Part shown: positions 16,518 through 25,201 of the stretch, piece after piece
How positions within the stretch are numbered: the first letter of the stretch is position 1
Layout of the letters: each line of letters starts with the position of its first letter
NCBI RefSeq assembly: GCF_900105255.1
Contig: NZ_LT629763.1
Coordinates: forward strand, 248,001-312,000
Source of the DNA: Halopseudomonas sabulinigri
Lineage (GTDB): Bacteria; Pseudomonadota; Gammaproteobacteria; Pseudomonadales; Pseudomonadaceae
DNA length: 64,000 nucleotides
Direction of reading: 5' to 3'
The notes under the pieces: model-generated
Told to the model about the DNA's origin: nothing
The model's database searches: none
Seen by the model: the letters and a program-made list of their open reading frames with translations, nothing else
Position numbers and translations under genes: made by a program

Positions 16518-17384
16518 ATGGCAAATATCGGTTTTATTGGTCTGGGTGTGATGGGTTACCCGATGGCGGGGCATCTGCAGCGCGCCGGGCACAATGTCAC
16601 GGTCTACAACCGCACGGCCAGCAAGGCGCGCCAGTGGGTAGCCGAACATGCCGGCAGCGCTGCGGATACGCCTGCGCTGGCCGCAGTCGATCAAGACTAT
16701 GTGATGCTTTGTGTGGGCAACGATGATGATCTGCGCAGCGTCGTTACCGGCGAGGACGGCGTATTGACGGGGGCCAAAAATGGCCTGGTGCTGGTGGATC
16801 ACACCACAGCCTCGGCAGATGTTGCGCGTGAACTGGCAGCGCTGGCGGCGAAGCAGGGGGTTGGCTTCCTGGACGCGCCGGTATCGGGTGGGCAATCCGG
16901 TGCCGAAAAGGGGCAACTGACCATCATGGTGGGTGGTGATGAAGCGGTGTTCGACCTGCTGCGTCCAGTCATGAAGTGTTATGCCCGCATGTTGCAGCTG
17001 ATGGGGCCGGTCGGTAGCGGCCAGCTCACCAAAATGGTGAACCAGATCTGCATTGCCGGTCTGGTGCAGGGGTTGGCCGAAGCGCTGAACTTTGCCCAGA
17101 ACGCGGGGTTGAACGGCGAGGCGGTGGTCGAGGTTATCAGCAAGGGCGCGGCGCAATCCTGGCAGATGGAAAACCGTCACAAGACCATGCTGGCCGGCGA
17201 GTTTGATTACGGTTTTGCCGTGGACTGGATGCGCAAGGATCTGGCTATTGTGTTGGCCGAGGCGCAGCGCAATGGCGCGCAATTGCCGGTGACCGCATTG
17301 GTGGATCAGTTCTATAGCGATGTACAGGCCATGGGCGGCGGACGTTGGGATACCTCCAGCCTGATTGCGCGGCTCAAGCGCTGA
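16518..17384 (+). CDS. NAD(P)-dependent beta-hydroxyacid dehydrogenase (3-hydroxyisobutyrate dehydrogenase family)
   Basis: This 288-residue oxidoreductase has the Rossmann motif IGFIGLGVMGYPMAGHL at its N-terminus, the substrate-binding signature DAPVSGGQSGAEKGQL and the catalytic lysine region GSGQLTKMVNQ. The family oxidises 3-hydroxyisobutyrate, tartronate semialdehyde, 2-hydroxy-3-oxopropionate and related acids; no pathway genes are adjacent, so the substrate is open. The ATG at 16518 is preferred over 16503 because GGGAG sits seven bases before it and similarity begins with MANIGFIG. It is followed 52 bases later by a small cysteine-cluster gene. Confidence 0.88.
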   Translation: MANIGFIGLGVMGYPMAGHLQRAGHNVTVYNRTASKARQWVAEHAGSAADTPALAAVDQDYVMLCVGNDDDLRSVVTGEDGVLTGAKNGLVLVDHTTASADVARELAALAAKQGVGFLDAPVSGGQSGAEKGQLTIMVGGDEAVFDLLRPVMKCYARMLQLMGPVGSGQLTKMVNQICIAGLVQGLAEALNFAQNAGLNGEAVVEVISKGAAQSWQMENRHKTMLAGEFDYGFAVDWMRKDLAIVLAEAQRNGAQLPVTALVDQFYSDVQAMGGGRWDTSSLIARLKR

Positions 17385-17436
17385 CACTAGAATGCGCGCC
17401 CTGTGTTCTTCAGTGGTTACCTTCAGAGAGTGTTAA

Positions 17437-17688
17437 ATGCAGTGTCGAGACGGCTGTGGTGCCTGTTGCATCGCACCATCCATAAGTTCGCCTCTGCCGG
17501 GCATGCCCAACGGCAAGCCGGCGGGTGTGCGCTGCCTGCATTTGCAGGCGGATAGACGCTGCGCCATTTTTCACTCGCCCGAGCGGCCGGCGGTCTGCGC
17601 CGGCTTTGCGGCCGAGCCCGCCATCTGCGGCGAGAACCTGGACGAGGCCATGCGCATCATCACCTGGCTGGAAGGAGAAACCGCCTGA
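17437..17688 (+). CDS. YkgJ family cysteine-cluster protein
   Basis: This 83-residue protein has the pattern CRDGCGACC near the N-terminus and further cysteines (CLHL, RRCAIF, VCAGF, AICG). It belongs to the UPF0153/YkgJ group of putative zinc- or iron-chelating proteins. Its function is unknown. It is probably co-transcribed with the dehydrogenase upstream, and it ends 10 bases before the stop of the convergent EamA gene. Confidence 0.85.
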   Translation: MQCRDGCGACCIAPSISSPLPGMPNGKPAGVRCLHLQADRRCAIFHSPERPAVCAGFAAEPAICGENLDEAMRIITWLEGETA

Positions 17689-17697
17689 ACGGCGGCA

Positions 17698-18585
17698 TCA
17701 GCTACGTTGATTCAGCGGTACCGCGCTGCGCCGCGGAGCGGCAAACACGTTGACCGCCAGCCCACCCATCACCAGTAGTGTGCCCCACATCTGCAGCTCA
17801 CTCAGTTGTTCGCCCAGCAACAAGGCTGCAGAACTGAGACCGATCACCGGCACCAGCATCGAGAAGGGCGCCACCTGCGCAGCTGGGTAGCGCGACAGCA
17901 GTCGACTCCAAAGGCTGTAGCCCAGCAAGGTCGCACCAAAGGCAAGATAAATCAGCGCTAATATCGACTGCAGGCTGATGTTGCCCAGGGCGTGGCCTAT
18001 CTGCTGTGGCCCCTCCAACAACAGCGACATCGCCAAAAAGGGTAACGGCGGCACCAGGCTGCCCCAGACCACCAAACTCACCAGGTCGACCTGACCAACG
18101 CGCTTGGTAATGATGTTACCCATGCCCCACATCGCTGCGGCGCAGATAGTCAGGATAAATCCGGCCAAGGTCATGCCGATGCCGCTGTTGATACCAATCA
18201 TTATGAGGCCGGTGGCGGCGATCAGCAGGCCGATCAGGTTGTGCGCGCGGATGCGCTCGCCCAGCACCAGAGAGGCGAACAGCAAAGTGAAAAAGGCCTG
18301 CGATTGCAATACCAACGAGGCCAGGCCGGCTGGCATGCCTACCGACATGGCCGAGAACAGAAAGGCAAATTGGCCAAAGGAAATGGTCAGGCCATAGGCC
18401 AACAGCCAGCGCAGCGGGATCTGCGGACGACGAATGAAAAACACCGCCGGAATAGCCGCCAGGGTAAAGCGCAGCGCGCCCAGCAGCATGGGTGGCAGTT
18501 CGTCCAGGCCCAGCTTGATGACGACGAAATTGAGCCCCCATACCAGAATAACCAGCAGGGCGAATCCAAGATCTCTGGGCGACAT
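17698..18585 (-). CDS. EamA/DMT-family metabolite exporter
   Basis: This 295-residue inner-membrane protein has about ten hydrophobic helices in two EamA repeats, with the family motifs LGLDELPPMLLGALRF and, in the second half, LLGEQLSELQMWGTLLVMGGL. Members such as EamA/YdeD export cysteine pathway or other amino-acid metabolites; substrate not inferable. The start at 18585 (MSPRDLGFALLV) places the first membrane helix immediately; the longer reading to 18633 adds a polar tail without similarity. It lies downstream of the LysR gene on the same strand with a 170-base gap, so it may be that regulator's target. Confidence 0.87.
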   Translation of the reverse strand: MSPRDLGFALLVILVWGLNFVVIKLGLDELPPMLLGALRFTLAAIPAVFFIRRPQIPLRWLLAYGLTISFGQFAFLFSAMSVGMPAGLASLVLQSQAFFTLLFASLVLGERIRAHNLIGLLIAATGLIMIGINSGIGMTLAGFILTICAAAMWGMGNIITKRVGQVDLVSLVVWGSLVPPLPFLAMSLLLEGPQQIGHALGNISLQSILALIYLAFGATLLGYSLWSRLLSRYPAAQVAPFSMLVPVIGLSSAALLLGEQLSELQMWGTLLVMGGLAVNVFAAPRRSAVPLNQRS

Positions 18586-18755
18586 GAGGCGGCGGGCTCC
18601 GTTGTTACAGGGGATATAGAGCTGCCTATACAATCATGCCCGGCGCGTTGTGCTGCGGTACAGTGATGCCCGCAATGACCTGTACAGTACTGCGCTGCTG
18701 GATTGCGCAGCAGGCCACGCGCCTCCCAACTGACCGGCGTGGACGCAAACCAGGG

Positions 18756-19634
18756 TTACAACATTTCGAAGCTGTGAGTGACGAAGCTTTGCAGCGCATC
18801 CACTAGCGGGCCGCTCTGGCTGCTACGCTCAAGCAAAATCTGATACCTGCCGAGTGGCGGCAGCCCCGCCGCGTCGTCCACTATCTTGAGTGGTTTGCTG
18901 ACCAGCCCGCGCGGGAAGGGAGCAATCGCCAAGTCGGCCGCCATTGCCGCTTGCTGGCCAGTGCAATGTTCGCTGACATAGGCAATGCGGTAGGCAATGT
19001 TGGCGCGGTCGAGCGCCGCCAAGGCGGCCTCTCGCCACACGCAGCCGGCGCTGGCCAACGATAGCGGCAAGGGTCTGCGCGCGGCTGCCTGGCCACCAGC
19101 ACATTCCGTCCAGACCAGTTGCTCGGTATAAACCACCTGACCGCTCGTGGCGTGATCGCCGGAGGTGACCAGGGCCAGGTCAAGCTCGCAGCGCGCTATC
19201 TGTTCGAGCATATCAACACTGCGCCCCACGACCACATCGACCTGCACGCCGGGGTAGCTGCGCGCAAAACTGCTCAGTACTGCCGGCAGTATGCGCGTGC
19301 CGACGTCATCCGACGTACCAAGGCGAACGCGGCCGGTAATCTCCGGATGGTAGAACTGACGCAGGGCTTCCTGGTTGAGACTGAGCATGCGTCGGGCAAA
19401 GCCCAGCAGTGCCTCGCCCTCGGTGGTGACGCGGGCGCGCCGTGGGGTACGCAGTAGCAGCTGGTAGCCCAGCAGCTCTTCCAGACGCTTTATCTGCATG
19501 CTCACGGCGGAAGGGGTGCGGTGCACCTGAGCGGCGGCGCGGCTAAAGCTGCCGGTTTCCGCGATGGCGATGAAGCTGCGCAGTACATCCAGCTCCAGCA
19601 GTGGCAGGGCGGCGCCCTGTGCTGTGTCGACCAT
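18756..19634 (-). CDS. LysR-family transcriptional regulator
   Basis: This 292-residue regulator has the N-terminal winged helix-turn-helix at about residues 14-73 (VLRSFIAIAETGSFSRAAAQVHRTPSAVS and following; SMQIKRLEELLG) and a periplasmic-binding-protein-like effector domain. The ATG at 19634 has CGGAAA upstream; the longer TTG-initiated reading to 19649 would overlap the palindrome and is not favoured. A perfect LysR-type box lies directly upstream (19645-19659), and a 49-residue gene is divergent across it. The inducer and regulon are unknown; the divergent gene and the EamA exporter downstream are the natural candidate targets. Confidence 0.9.
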   Translation of the reverse strand: MVDTAQGAALPLLELDVLRSFIAIAETGSFSRAAAQVHRTPSAVSMQIKRLEELLGYQLLLRTPRRARVTTEGEALLGFARRMLSLNQEALRQFYHPEITGRVRLGTSDDVGTRILPAVLSSFARSYPGVQVDVVVGRSVDMLEQIARCELDLALVTSGDHATSGQVVYTEQLVWTECAGGQAAARRPLPLSLASAGCVWREAALAALDRANIAYRIAYVSEHCTGQQAAMAADLAIAPFPRGLVSKPLKIVDDAAGLPPLGRYQILLERSSQSGPLVDALQSFVTHSFEML

Positions 19635-19644
19635 AGGATTTCCG

Positions 19645-19659
19645 TTCAATTAAATTGAA
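19645..19659. promoter_or_regulatory. LysR-type operator box
   Basis: The 15-bp perfect palindrome TTCAATT-A-AATTGAA fits the T-N11-A LysR consensus. It sits 10 bases upstream of the regulator's ATG and about 80 bases upstream of the divergent 49-residue gene, as expected for autoregulation plus divergent control. Confidence 0.75.
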
Positions 19660-19740
19660 AGTTGATGTTATTTAAATTCGCTGGATTGAACAACCTGGCC
19701 GCGCGAAGGTGATCGTTCATTGCCAAAGGAGACCTTCATC

Positions 19741-19890
19741 ATGACTAGCGACGAGAAAAACCAATGCCAGAAAAGAGATGTTCCGCAGCCACGGCCCGAA
19801 CGCGACTTCTATATGCCGGCGATGCCGCCATTTTGGCTTTGTCGTGCGGTGACGCGGGCAGCGCGCAAGTTGTGCCGCTACTTCAAGTAA
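19741..19890 (+). CDS. Small basic protein of 49 residues, divergent from LysR gene
   Basis: This is a short gene with a strong ribosome site: AAAGGAGA ends about 9 bases before the ATG. The product starts MTSDEKNQCQKRDVPQ and ends with a hydrophobic/basic helix-like segment (FWLCRAVTRAARKLCRYFK). It resembles in size and tail character the DUF1127-type small proteins often found next to LysR genes, but the match is not clear enough to name it. Position across a LysR box suggests LysR control. Evidence that it is translated is the Shine-Dalgarno, start and context only. Confidence 0.6.
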   Translation: MTSDEKNQCQKRDVPQPRPERDFYMPAMPPFWLCRAVTRAARKLCRYFK

Positions 19891-20006
19891 TGCGCGCCGC
19901 GACCGCAGCGACCTTCATTCAGGTTCTTGGCGAGTAGCGCCAATGGCCTCGCCTCTGGGTAAGGTGGTTTTGCGCTTGTGCCGTAAGGGTTGTGGTTGAA
20001 ATTCGC

Positions 20007-20040
20007 GCACAAAAAAACCCGCCGAAGCGGGTTTTTGTGC
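20007..20040 (-). terminator. Rho-independent terminator of gltA
   Basis: Arms AACCCGC and GCGGGTT around loop CGAA, embedded in GCACAAAAA and TTTTTGTGC. It lies 10 bases past the gltA stop on the minus strand. With A- and T-runs on both sides it could also end transcripts from the small plus-strand gene at 19741. Confidence 0.92.
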
Positions 20041-20049
20041 ACAGACGAC

Positions 20050-21324
20050 TTACTTGGAAGGGTAGTCGCGCTGCGGCGAGCCAGTGTAAAGCTGGCGCGG
20101 ACGGCCAATCTTGTACGGGCCGCTGATCATCTCGTTCCAGTGGGCAATCCAGCCCGGCGTGCGGCCGGTGGCGAAGATAACCGTGAACATCTCGGTCGGA
20201 ATACCAATCGCCTTGAGGATGATGCCGGAGTAGAAGTCGACGTTCGGGTACAGGTTGCGTTCCTTGAAGTAGGGATCGTTGCGCGCGATCTCTTCCAGCT
20301 TCATGGCCAGTTCCAGCTGCGGGTCGTTGATGCCCAGCTCGGCCAGTACTTCGTCGCAGGTCTGCTTCATGACCTTGGCGCGGGGGTCGAAGTTCTTGTA
20401 GACGCGGTGACCAAAGCCCATCAGTTTGAACGGGTCGTCTTTGTCTTTCGCTTTGGCGACAAATTTTTCGATGTTCGACACGTCGCCGATTTCATCCAGC
20501 ATGCGCAGTACGGCTTCGTTCGCGCCACCGTGTGCCGGTCCCCACAGGGCGGCGATGCCGGCTGCGATACAGGCGAAGGGGTTGGCGCCGGACGAGCCAG
20601 CCAGACGGACGGTGGAGGTAGACGCGTTTTGCTCGTGGTCAGCATGCAGGACGAAGATACGGTCCATTGCCTTGGCCAGAACCGGGCTGATCGGCTTCTC
20701 GTCACAGGGTGTGTTGAACATCATGTGCAGGAAGTTTTCCGAGTAGCTCAGGTCGTTGCGTGGGTACATCATGGGCTGGCCCATGGAATATTTGTACACC
20801 ATGGCGGCCAGGGTCGGCATTTTGGCGATCAGGCGGATAGCCGAAATTTCACGGTGGTGGGCATCGTTGATGTCCAGCGAGTCGTGATAGAAGGCGGACA
20901 GCGCGCCGACAACGCCACACATGATGGCCATCGGGTGTGCATCGCGACGGAAGCCATTGAAGAAGGTCTTCAGTTGTTCGTGCACCATGGTGTGGTTCTT
21001 GATGGTGCTGTCGAACTTGGCTTTTTCTTCGTCAGTGGGGAGCTCACCTTTCAGCAGCAGGAAGCAGGTTTCCAGAAAGTCTGCTTTTTCTGCAAGCTGA
21101 TCAATGGGATAGCCGCGGTGCAGGAGCACGCCCTTATCGCCATCGATATAGGTAATTTTGGATTCACAGGATGAGGTGGCCATGAAGCCAGGGTCGAAAG
21201 TGAAAACGCCTTCTGCAGTGAGGCCGCGAACGTCCACGACATCGGGACCCATGGTCCCGGAATAGACCGGTAGGTCAATGGGGGCAGCGCCCTCGATGAT
21301 CAATTGCGCTTTTTTGTCAGCCAT
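20050..21324 (-). CDS. gltA: Citrate synthase
   Basis: This 424-residue type II (hexameric, NADH-sensitive class) citrate synthase condenses oxaloacetate and acetyl-CoA. Catalytic-site stretches are visible: [14 protein letters not shown], the [14 protein letters not shown] block and the C-terminal [13 protein letters not shown]. It starts [12 protein letters not shown] as in other pseudomonads. It is transcribed divergently from the sdh-suc cluster, the conserved arrangement in the genus. A consensus sigma-70 promoter lies at 21382-21409 and a strong terminator directly after the gene. Confidence 0.98.
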   Translation of the reverse strand: MADKKAQLIIEGAAPIDLPVYSGTMGPDVVDVRGLTAEGVFTFDPGFMATSSCESKITYIDGDKGVLLHRGYPIDQLAEKADFLETCFLLLKGELPTDEEKAKFDSTIKNHTMVHEQLKTFFNGFRRDAHPMAIMCGVVGALSAFYHDSLDINDAHHREISAIRLIAKMPTLAAMVYKYSMGQPMMYPRNDLSYSENFLHMMFNTPCDEKPISPVLAKAMDRIFVLHADHEQNASTSTVRLAGSSGANPFACIAAGIAALWGPAHGGANEAVLRMLDEIGDVSNIEKFVAKAKDKDDPFKLMGFGHRVYKNFDPRAKVMKQTCDEVLAELGINDPQLELAMKLEEIARNDPYFKERNLYPNVDFYSGIILKAIGIPTEMFTVIFATGRTPGWIAHWNEMISGPYKIGRPRQLYTGSPQRDYPSK

Positions 21325-21381
21325 TGATGGCCTCCTGTTTTGCTGTATCGAAAAGGTGACCCCCCACGCAGGGCCCGCATC

Positions 21382-21409
21382 ACTATAAGGTGATAAATCG
21401 GTTTGTCAA
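21382..21409 (-). promoter_or_regulatory. gltA sigma-70 promoter
   Basis: On the minus strand a perfect -35 TTGACA (21409-21404), 16-base spacer, and -10 TATAGT (21387-21382). The start codon is about 58 bases downstream of the -10. Confidence 0.75.
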
Positions 21410-21525
21410 TTGTACTGATAGTGAAAGGAAATAAGCGCAATTAAAAGCTTTAATTGGGCAGTTAAATGTGTTTTGGGCATTGCTAGGTATCCGCGATTCA
21501 GAGCGCTTTGCAACACGCTGTTGCA

Positions 21526-21554
21526 TTGTAATCAATGGTTCAAGTCTCTATACT
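21526..21554 (+). promoter_or_regulatory. sdhCDAB sigma-70 promoter
   Basis: -35 TTGTAA (21526-21531), 17-base spacer, -10 TATACT (21549-21554). It leaves an untranslated leader of about 85-100 bases before sdhC. Confidence 0.65.
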
Positions 21555-21646
21555 CCTTGACCGGCAAAGTGACTCACAGGGCCTCTCGCAGGGGCTGCAG
21601 TACAGGGTTACGCACCTTCCTATAATCCAGCCCTGCCCACAGGGCC

Positions 21647-22039
21647 ATGAGTGTGAATATAGCCGTGAATAGCAAAAGACCCGTCAACCTGGACCTCAGG
21701 ACAATCAAACTTCCTGTCACAGCCTATACGTCAATTCTCCACCGCATTTCTGGCGTGATTCTGTTCGTTTCCATTGCAATTCTGTTGTGGATGCTGGACA
21801 CATCACTGAGTTCGGAAAGTGGTTTCGAGCAAGTTCAAAGTTGCCTTCAGCACCCTCTGGCCAAACTGGTCGTATGGGGCATTCTCGCTGCATTGCTCTA
21901 CCACCTGGTTGCCGGTGTGCGCCACCTGGTAATGGATGCTGGCGTGGGCGAAGGCCTTGAAAGTGGCAAGCGTGGCTCGCAGGCAGTGATCGTTATTTCT
22001 GTCATTCTGATTGTTCTTCTGGGGGTTTGGATATGGTAA
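21647..22039 (+). CDS. sdhC: Succinate dehydrogenase cytochrome b556 subunit
   Basis: This is the 130-residue membrane anchor of complex II with three hydrophobic helices. The conserved RPVNLDLRTIKLPVTAYTSILHRISG carries the quinone/haem region near the N-terminus, and the haem-ligand helix motif HLVAGVRHL follows. The start is ambiguous: ATG at 21647, or GTG at 21665 giving VNSKRPVNLDL, which would match the usual Pseudomonas N-terminus better. Its stop overlaps the sdhD start by seven bases (ATGGTAA). First gene of the sdhCDAB operon. Confidence 0.95.
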   Translation: MSVNIAVNSKRPVNLDLRTIKLPVTAYTSILHRISGVILFVSIAILLWMLDTSLSSESGFEQVQSCLQHPLAKLVVWGILAALLYHLVAGVRHLVMDAGVGEGLESGKRGSQAVIVISVILIVLLGVWIW

Positions 22040-22404
22040 CCAACGTCACCAACCTGTCTCGCAGCGGCTTGTATGACTGGATGGCGCAACGCGTTTCCGC
22101 TGTTCTGCTGGCTGCATACGTGCTGTTTCTGCTCGGTTATCTGATCGCGCACCCGGGTCTGACCTTTGCCGAGTGGCAGGGTCTGTTCAGCCAGAATTGG
22201 ATGCGTATCTTCAGCCTGCTCACGCTGGTTGCCTTGAGTGTGCATGCCTGGGTTGGCATGTGGACCATTTCAACCGATTACCTGACTCCCATGGCCTTGG
22301 GCAAATCTGCCACTGTTGTCCGCTTCCTGTTCCAGGCGGTCTGCGGTCTTGCCATGTTTGTGTTTTTTGTCTGGGGCGTGCAGATCCTGTGGGGTATTCG
22401 ATAA
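22033..22404 (+). CDS. sdhD: Succinate dehydrogenase membrane anchor subunit
   Basis: This 123-residue three-helix anchor binds haem and ubiquinone with SdhC. The sequence begins MVTNVTNLSRSGLYDWMAQRVSAVLL, matching the family, so the ATG at 22033 is chosen over an in-frame TTG six bases earlier. The haem-ligand helix contains LTLVALSVHAWVGMW. It overlaps sdhC by seven bases and abuts sdhA directly (stop 22404, start 22405), so translation is coupled across the operon. Confidence 0.96.
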   Translation: MVTNVTNLSRSGLYDWMAQRVSAVLLAAYVLFLLGYLIAHPGLTFAEWQGLFSQNWMRIFSLLTLVALSVHAWVGMWTISTDYLTPMALGKSATVVRFLFQAVCGLAMFVFFVWGVQILWGIR

Positions 22405-24177
22405 ATGTCTAACATGCGTACTTTGACTTTTGACGCCATCATCATCGGTGGCGGCGGTGCTGGCATGCGCGCTGCGCTGCAGCTGGCCCAGGGCGGTCAC
22501 AAGACTGCCGTTATCACCAAGGTGTTCCCGACTCGCTCGCACACCGTATCTGCCCAGGGTGGCATTACCTGCGCCATCGCGTCGGCTGATCCGAACGACG
22601 ACTGGCGCTGGCACATGTACGATACCGTCAAGGGTTCCGATTACATCGGTGACCAGGACGCTATCGAGTACATGTGTTCAGTAGGTCCAGAGGCGGTGTT
22701 TGAGCTTGAGCACATGGGGCTGCCGTTCTCACGTACCGAGCAGGGCCGTATCTACCAGCGTCCGTTCGGTGGTCAGTCCAAGGGTCCGGATAACCCGACT
22801 CAAGCGGCACGTACCTGCGCCGCCGCCGACCGCACCGGTCACGCGCTGCTGCACACGCTGTATCAGAACAACGTCAAGCACAACACGACCTTCCTCAACG
22901 AGTGGTACGCGGTTGATCTGGTGAAGAACCAGGGCGGCGCCATCGTGGGTGTCATCGCGATCTGCATTGAAACCGGCGAAACCGTCTATATCCGCTCCAA
23001 GGCCACTGTACTGGCTACCGGCGGCGCGGGTCGTATCTACGCATCCACCACCAACGCGCTGATCAACACCGGTGACGGTGTGGGCATGGCGCTGCGCGCT
23101 GGCGTGCCGGTGCAGGACATCGAGATGTGGCAATTCCACCCGACCGGTATCGCCGGCGCGGGCACCCTGGTGACCGAAGGTTGCCGTGGTGAAGGTGGTT
23201 ACCTGATCAACAAGGACGGCGAACGCTTCATGGAGCGTTATGCGCCCAACGCCAAGGACCTTGCCGGTCGTGACGTGGTTGCCCGTTCCATGGTCAAGGA
23301 AATCCTGGCCGGTAACGGTTGTGGTCCGGATGGCGACCACGTAATGCTGAAGCTGGATCACCTGGGTGAAGAAGTCCTGCACAGCCGCCTGCCGGGCATC
23401 TGTGAGCTGTCCAAGACCTTTGCTCACGTAGACCCGGTTGTCGCGCCTATCCCGGTTGTGCCGACCTGTCACTACATGATGGGCGGTGTTGCTACCAATA
23501 TTCATGGTCAGGCTATTACCCGTGACTCGGCCGGTAACGACAAGATCGTCGAAGGCCTGTTCGCGGTGGGTGAAGTGGCTTGCGTGTCCGTGCATGGTGC
23601 CAACCGTCTGGGCGGCAACTCGCTGCTTGACCTGGTGGTATTCGGTCGCGCCGCTGGTCTGCACCTGGAAAGCGCGCTGAAAGAAGGCGTTGACTACCGT
23701 GATGCGTCGCAATCCGATATCGATGCTTCGCTGGCTCGCCTGGCTGGTCTGAACGAGCGCACCAAGGGCGAAGACGTCGCGCCGCTGCGTAAAGAGCTGC
23801 AAAACTGCATGCAGAACTACTTTGGTGTATTCCGCACCGGTGAGTTCATGCAGAAGGGCATCACCCAATTGGCTGATCTGCGTGAGCGTATCGCGACCGC
23901 CAAGATCGACGACAAGAGCCAGGCGTTCAACACCGCACGTATCGAAGCGCTGGAACTGCAAAACCTGCTGGAAGTGGCTGAAGCCACCGCGATCGCAGCC
24001 GAAGCCCGCACCGAAAGCCGCGGCGCCCACGCGCGTGAAGACTATGAAGATCGCGATGACGTGAACTGGCTGTGCCACAGCCTGTACATGCCTGAAACCA
24101 AGCAGCTGGAAAAGCGTGGAGTCAACTTCTCGCCGAAGACAGTGCCCGCCTTTGAACCTAAAGTGCGTACCTACTAA
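22405..24177 (+). CDS. sdhA: Succinate dehydrogenase flavoprotein subunit
   Basis: This 590-residue catalytic subunit of complex II oxidises succinate to fumarate. Seen: the FAD dinucleotide fold [14 protein letters not shown], the covalent-flavin histidine motif [11 protein letters not shown], the active-site HPTGI region and the catalytic-arginine stretch [16 protein letters not shown]. Length and sequence are typical of pseudomonads. It begins immediately after the sdhD stop and is followed by sdhB 11 bases later. Confidence 0.98.
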   Translation: MSNMRTLTFDAIIIGGGGAGMRAALQLAQGGHKTAVITKVFPTRSHTVSAQGGITCAIASADPNDDWRWHMYDTVKGSDYIGDQDAIEYMCSVGPEAVFELEHMGLPFSRTEQGRIYQRPFGGQSKGPDNPTQAARTCAAADRTGHALLHTLYQNNVKHNTTFLNEWYAVDLVKNQGGAIVGVIAICIETGETVYIRSKATVLATGGAGRIYASTTNALINTGDGVGMALRAGVPVQDIEMWQFHPTGIAGAGTLVTEGCRGEGGYLINKDGERFMERYAPNAKDLAGRDVVARSMVKEILAGNGCGPDGDHVMLKLDHLGEEVLHSRLPGICELSKTFAHVDPVVAPIPVVPTCHYMMGGVATNIHGQAITRDSAGNDKIVEGLFAVGEVACVSVHGANRLGGNSLLDLVVFGRAAGLHLESALKEGVDYRDASQSDIDASLARLAGLNERTKGEDVAPLRKELQNCMQNYFGVFRTGEFMQKGITQLADLRERIATAKIDDKSQAFNTARIEALELQNLLEVAEATAIAAEARTESRGAHAREDYEDRDDVNWLCHSLYMPETKQLEKRGVNFSPKTVPAFEPKVRTY

Positions 24178-24188
24178 GGGTGACCGAT

Positions 24189-24893
24189 ATGTTGCAAGTA
24201 AGTGTTTATCGTTATAACCCCGAAGCCGACAGCGCGCCGTTCATGCAGGACTTCCAGGTCGACACCGGTGGCAAGGACATCATGGTTCTTGACGTGCTGG
24301 CGCTGATCAAGGAACAGGACGTAGGCATGGCCTATCGTCGCTCCTGCCGCGAGGGTGTTTGCGGTTCCGACGGCATGAACATCAATGGCAAAAACGGCCT
24401 GGCGTGCATCACGCCGCTGTCCGATGTGGTCAAGAATAACAAGCTGGTACTGCGTCCGTTACCTGGTTTGCCGGTAATTCGTGACTTGGTTGTAGATATG
24501 AGCATCTTCTACAAGCAGTACGAAAAAGTTCAGCCGTATCTGCAGAATGACACGCCGGCGCCCGCTATCGAGCGCCTGCAGTCTCCCGAAGAGCGGGAAA
24601 AGCTGGATGGCCTGTACGAGTGTATCCTCTGTGCCTGCTGCTCCACGTCCTGTCCTTCTTTCTGGTGGAATCCCGACAAATTCATCGGTCCCGCTGGTCT
24701 GTTGCAGGCCTACCGCTTCCTGGCGGACAGCCGCGACGAGAAGACCGATGAGCGTTTGGCTTCACTGGATGACCCGTTCAGCGTGTTCCGCTGCCGTGGC
24801 ATCATGAACTGCGTCAATGTCTGCCCCAAGGGTCTTAATCCGACCCGGGCAATCGGACATATCCGCAACATGTTGCTGCAAAGCGGTACCTGA
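24189..24893 (+). CDS. sdhB: Succinate dehydrogenase iron-sulfur subunit
   Basis: This 234-residue subunit carries the three iron-sulfur centres. The [2Fe-2S] ligands are in SCREGVCGSDGMNINGKNG (with LAC), and the [4Fe-4S] and [3Fe-4S] ligands in CILCACCSTSCPS and CRGIMNCVNVCPKGLNP. The ATG at 24189 (MLQVSVYRYNP) gives the family length, with AAGGGTGA upstream; an in-frame GTG nine bases earlier is less likely. It is the last gene of sdhCDAB and is followed by a stem-loop. Confidence 0.97.
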   Translation: MLQVSVYRYNPEADSAPFMQDFQVDTGGKDIMVLDVLALIKEQDVGMAYRRSCREGVCGSDGMNINGKNGLACITPLSDVVKNNKLVLRPLPGLPVIRDLVVDMSIFYKQYEKVQPYLQNDTPAPAIERLQSPEEREKLDGLYECILCACCSTSCPSFWWNPDKFIGPAGLLQAYRFLADSRDEKTDERLASLDDPFSVFRCRGIMNCVNVCPKGLNPTRAIGHIRNMLLQSGT

Positions 24894-25201
24894 TCGGCTG
24901 TAATTGCATTAAGTTGGCCTGAGCCGACCCCTGCTACAAGGGGTCGGACAGTTTTAAGACGGACCGCTAGCTCAAAAAGCCGCGGTTTGTATGTACCTAA
25001 ACCAACAGGGGCAATCGGGTAACACCCGAACTATCTGTCGGGGCCGGCAATTTTCCGTTATGACGGAATATGTGGCAGCAAGGTAGGAAGCAGCGACACT
25101 GCTCCGATACCACCAAACATATTCTGCGCGGATGGCAGAGTTGTATTTGCCAATTAATGGTCTTTGCGCCAGATGGTGTCCCCATAACAGGGTGACCAAG
25201 C
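24894..25201. other. sdhB-sucA intergenic region
   Basis: This 308-base spacer contains a terminator-like stem-loop (24924-24947) after sdhB and a small hairpin TTCCGT-TATG-ACGGAA (25053-25068). It has no credible gene. The length suggests a separate sucA promoter downstream of partial termination; no confident -35/-10 pair was found. Confidence 0.55.
24924..24947 (+). terminator. Stem-loop after sdhB
   Basis: Arms CCGACCCCT (24924-24932) and AGGGGTCGG (24939-24947), loop GCTACA, followed by ACAGTTTT. The weak U-run suggests partial termination between sdhCDAB and sucAB. Confidence 0.65.

Larger units (their letters stand above)
21325..21646. other. gltA-sdhC divergent control region
   Basis: This 322-base region holds the gltA promoter, a perfect palindrome AATTAAA-AGC-TTTAATT at 21439-21455, and the sdh promoter at 21526-21554. 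The palindrome lies between the two promoters, at a position where a regulator could act on both; no known binding site was matched to it. No ORF is seen. Confidence 0.6.
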
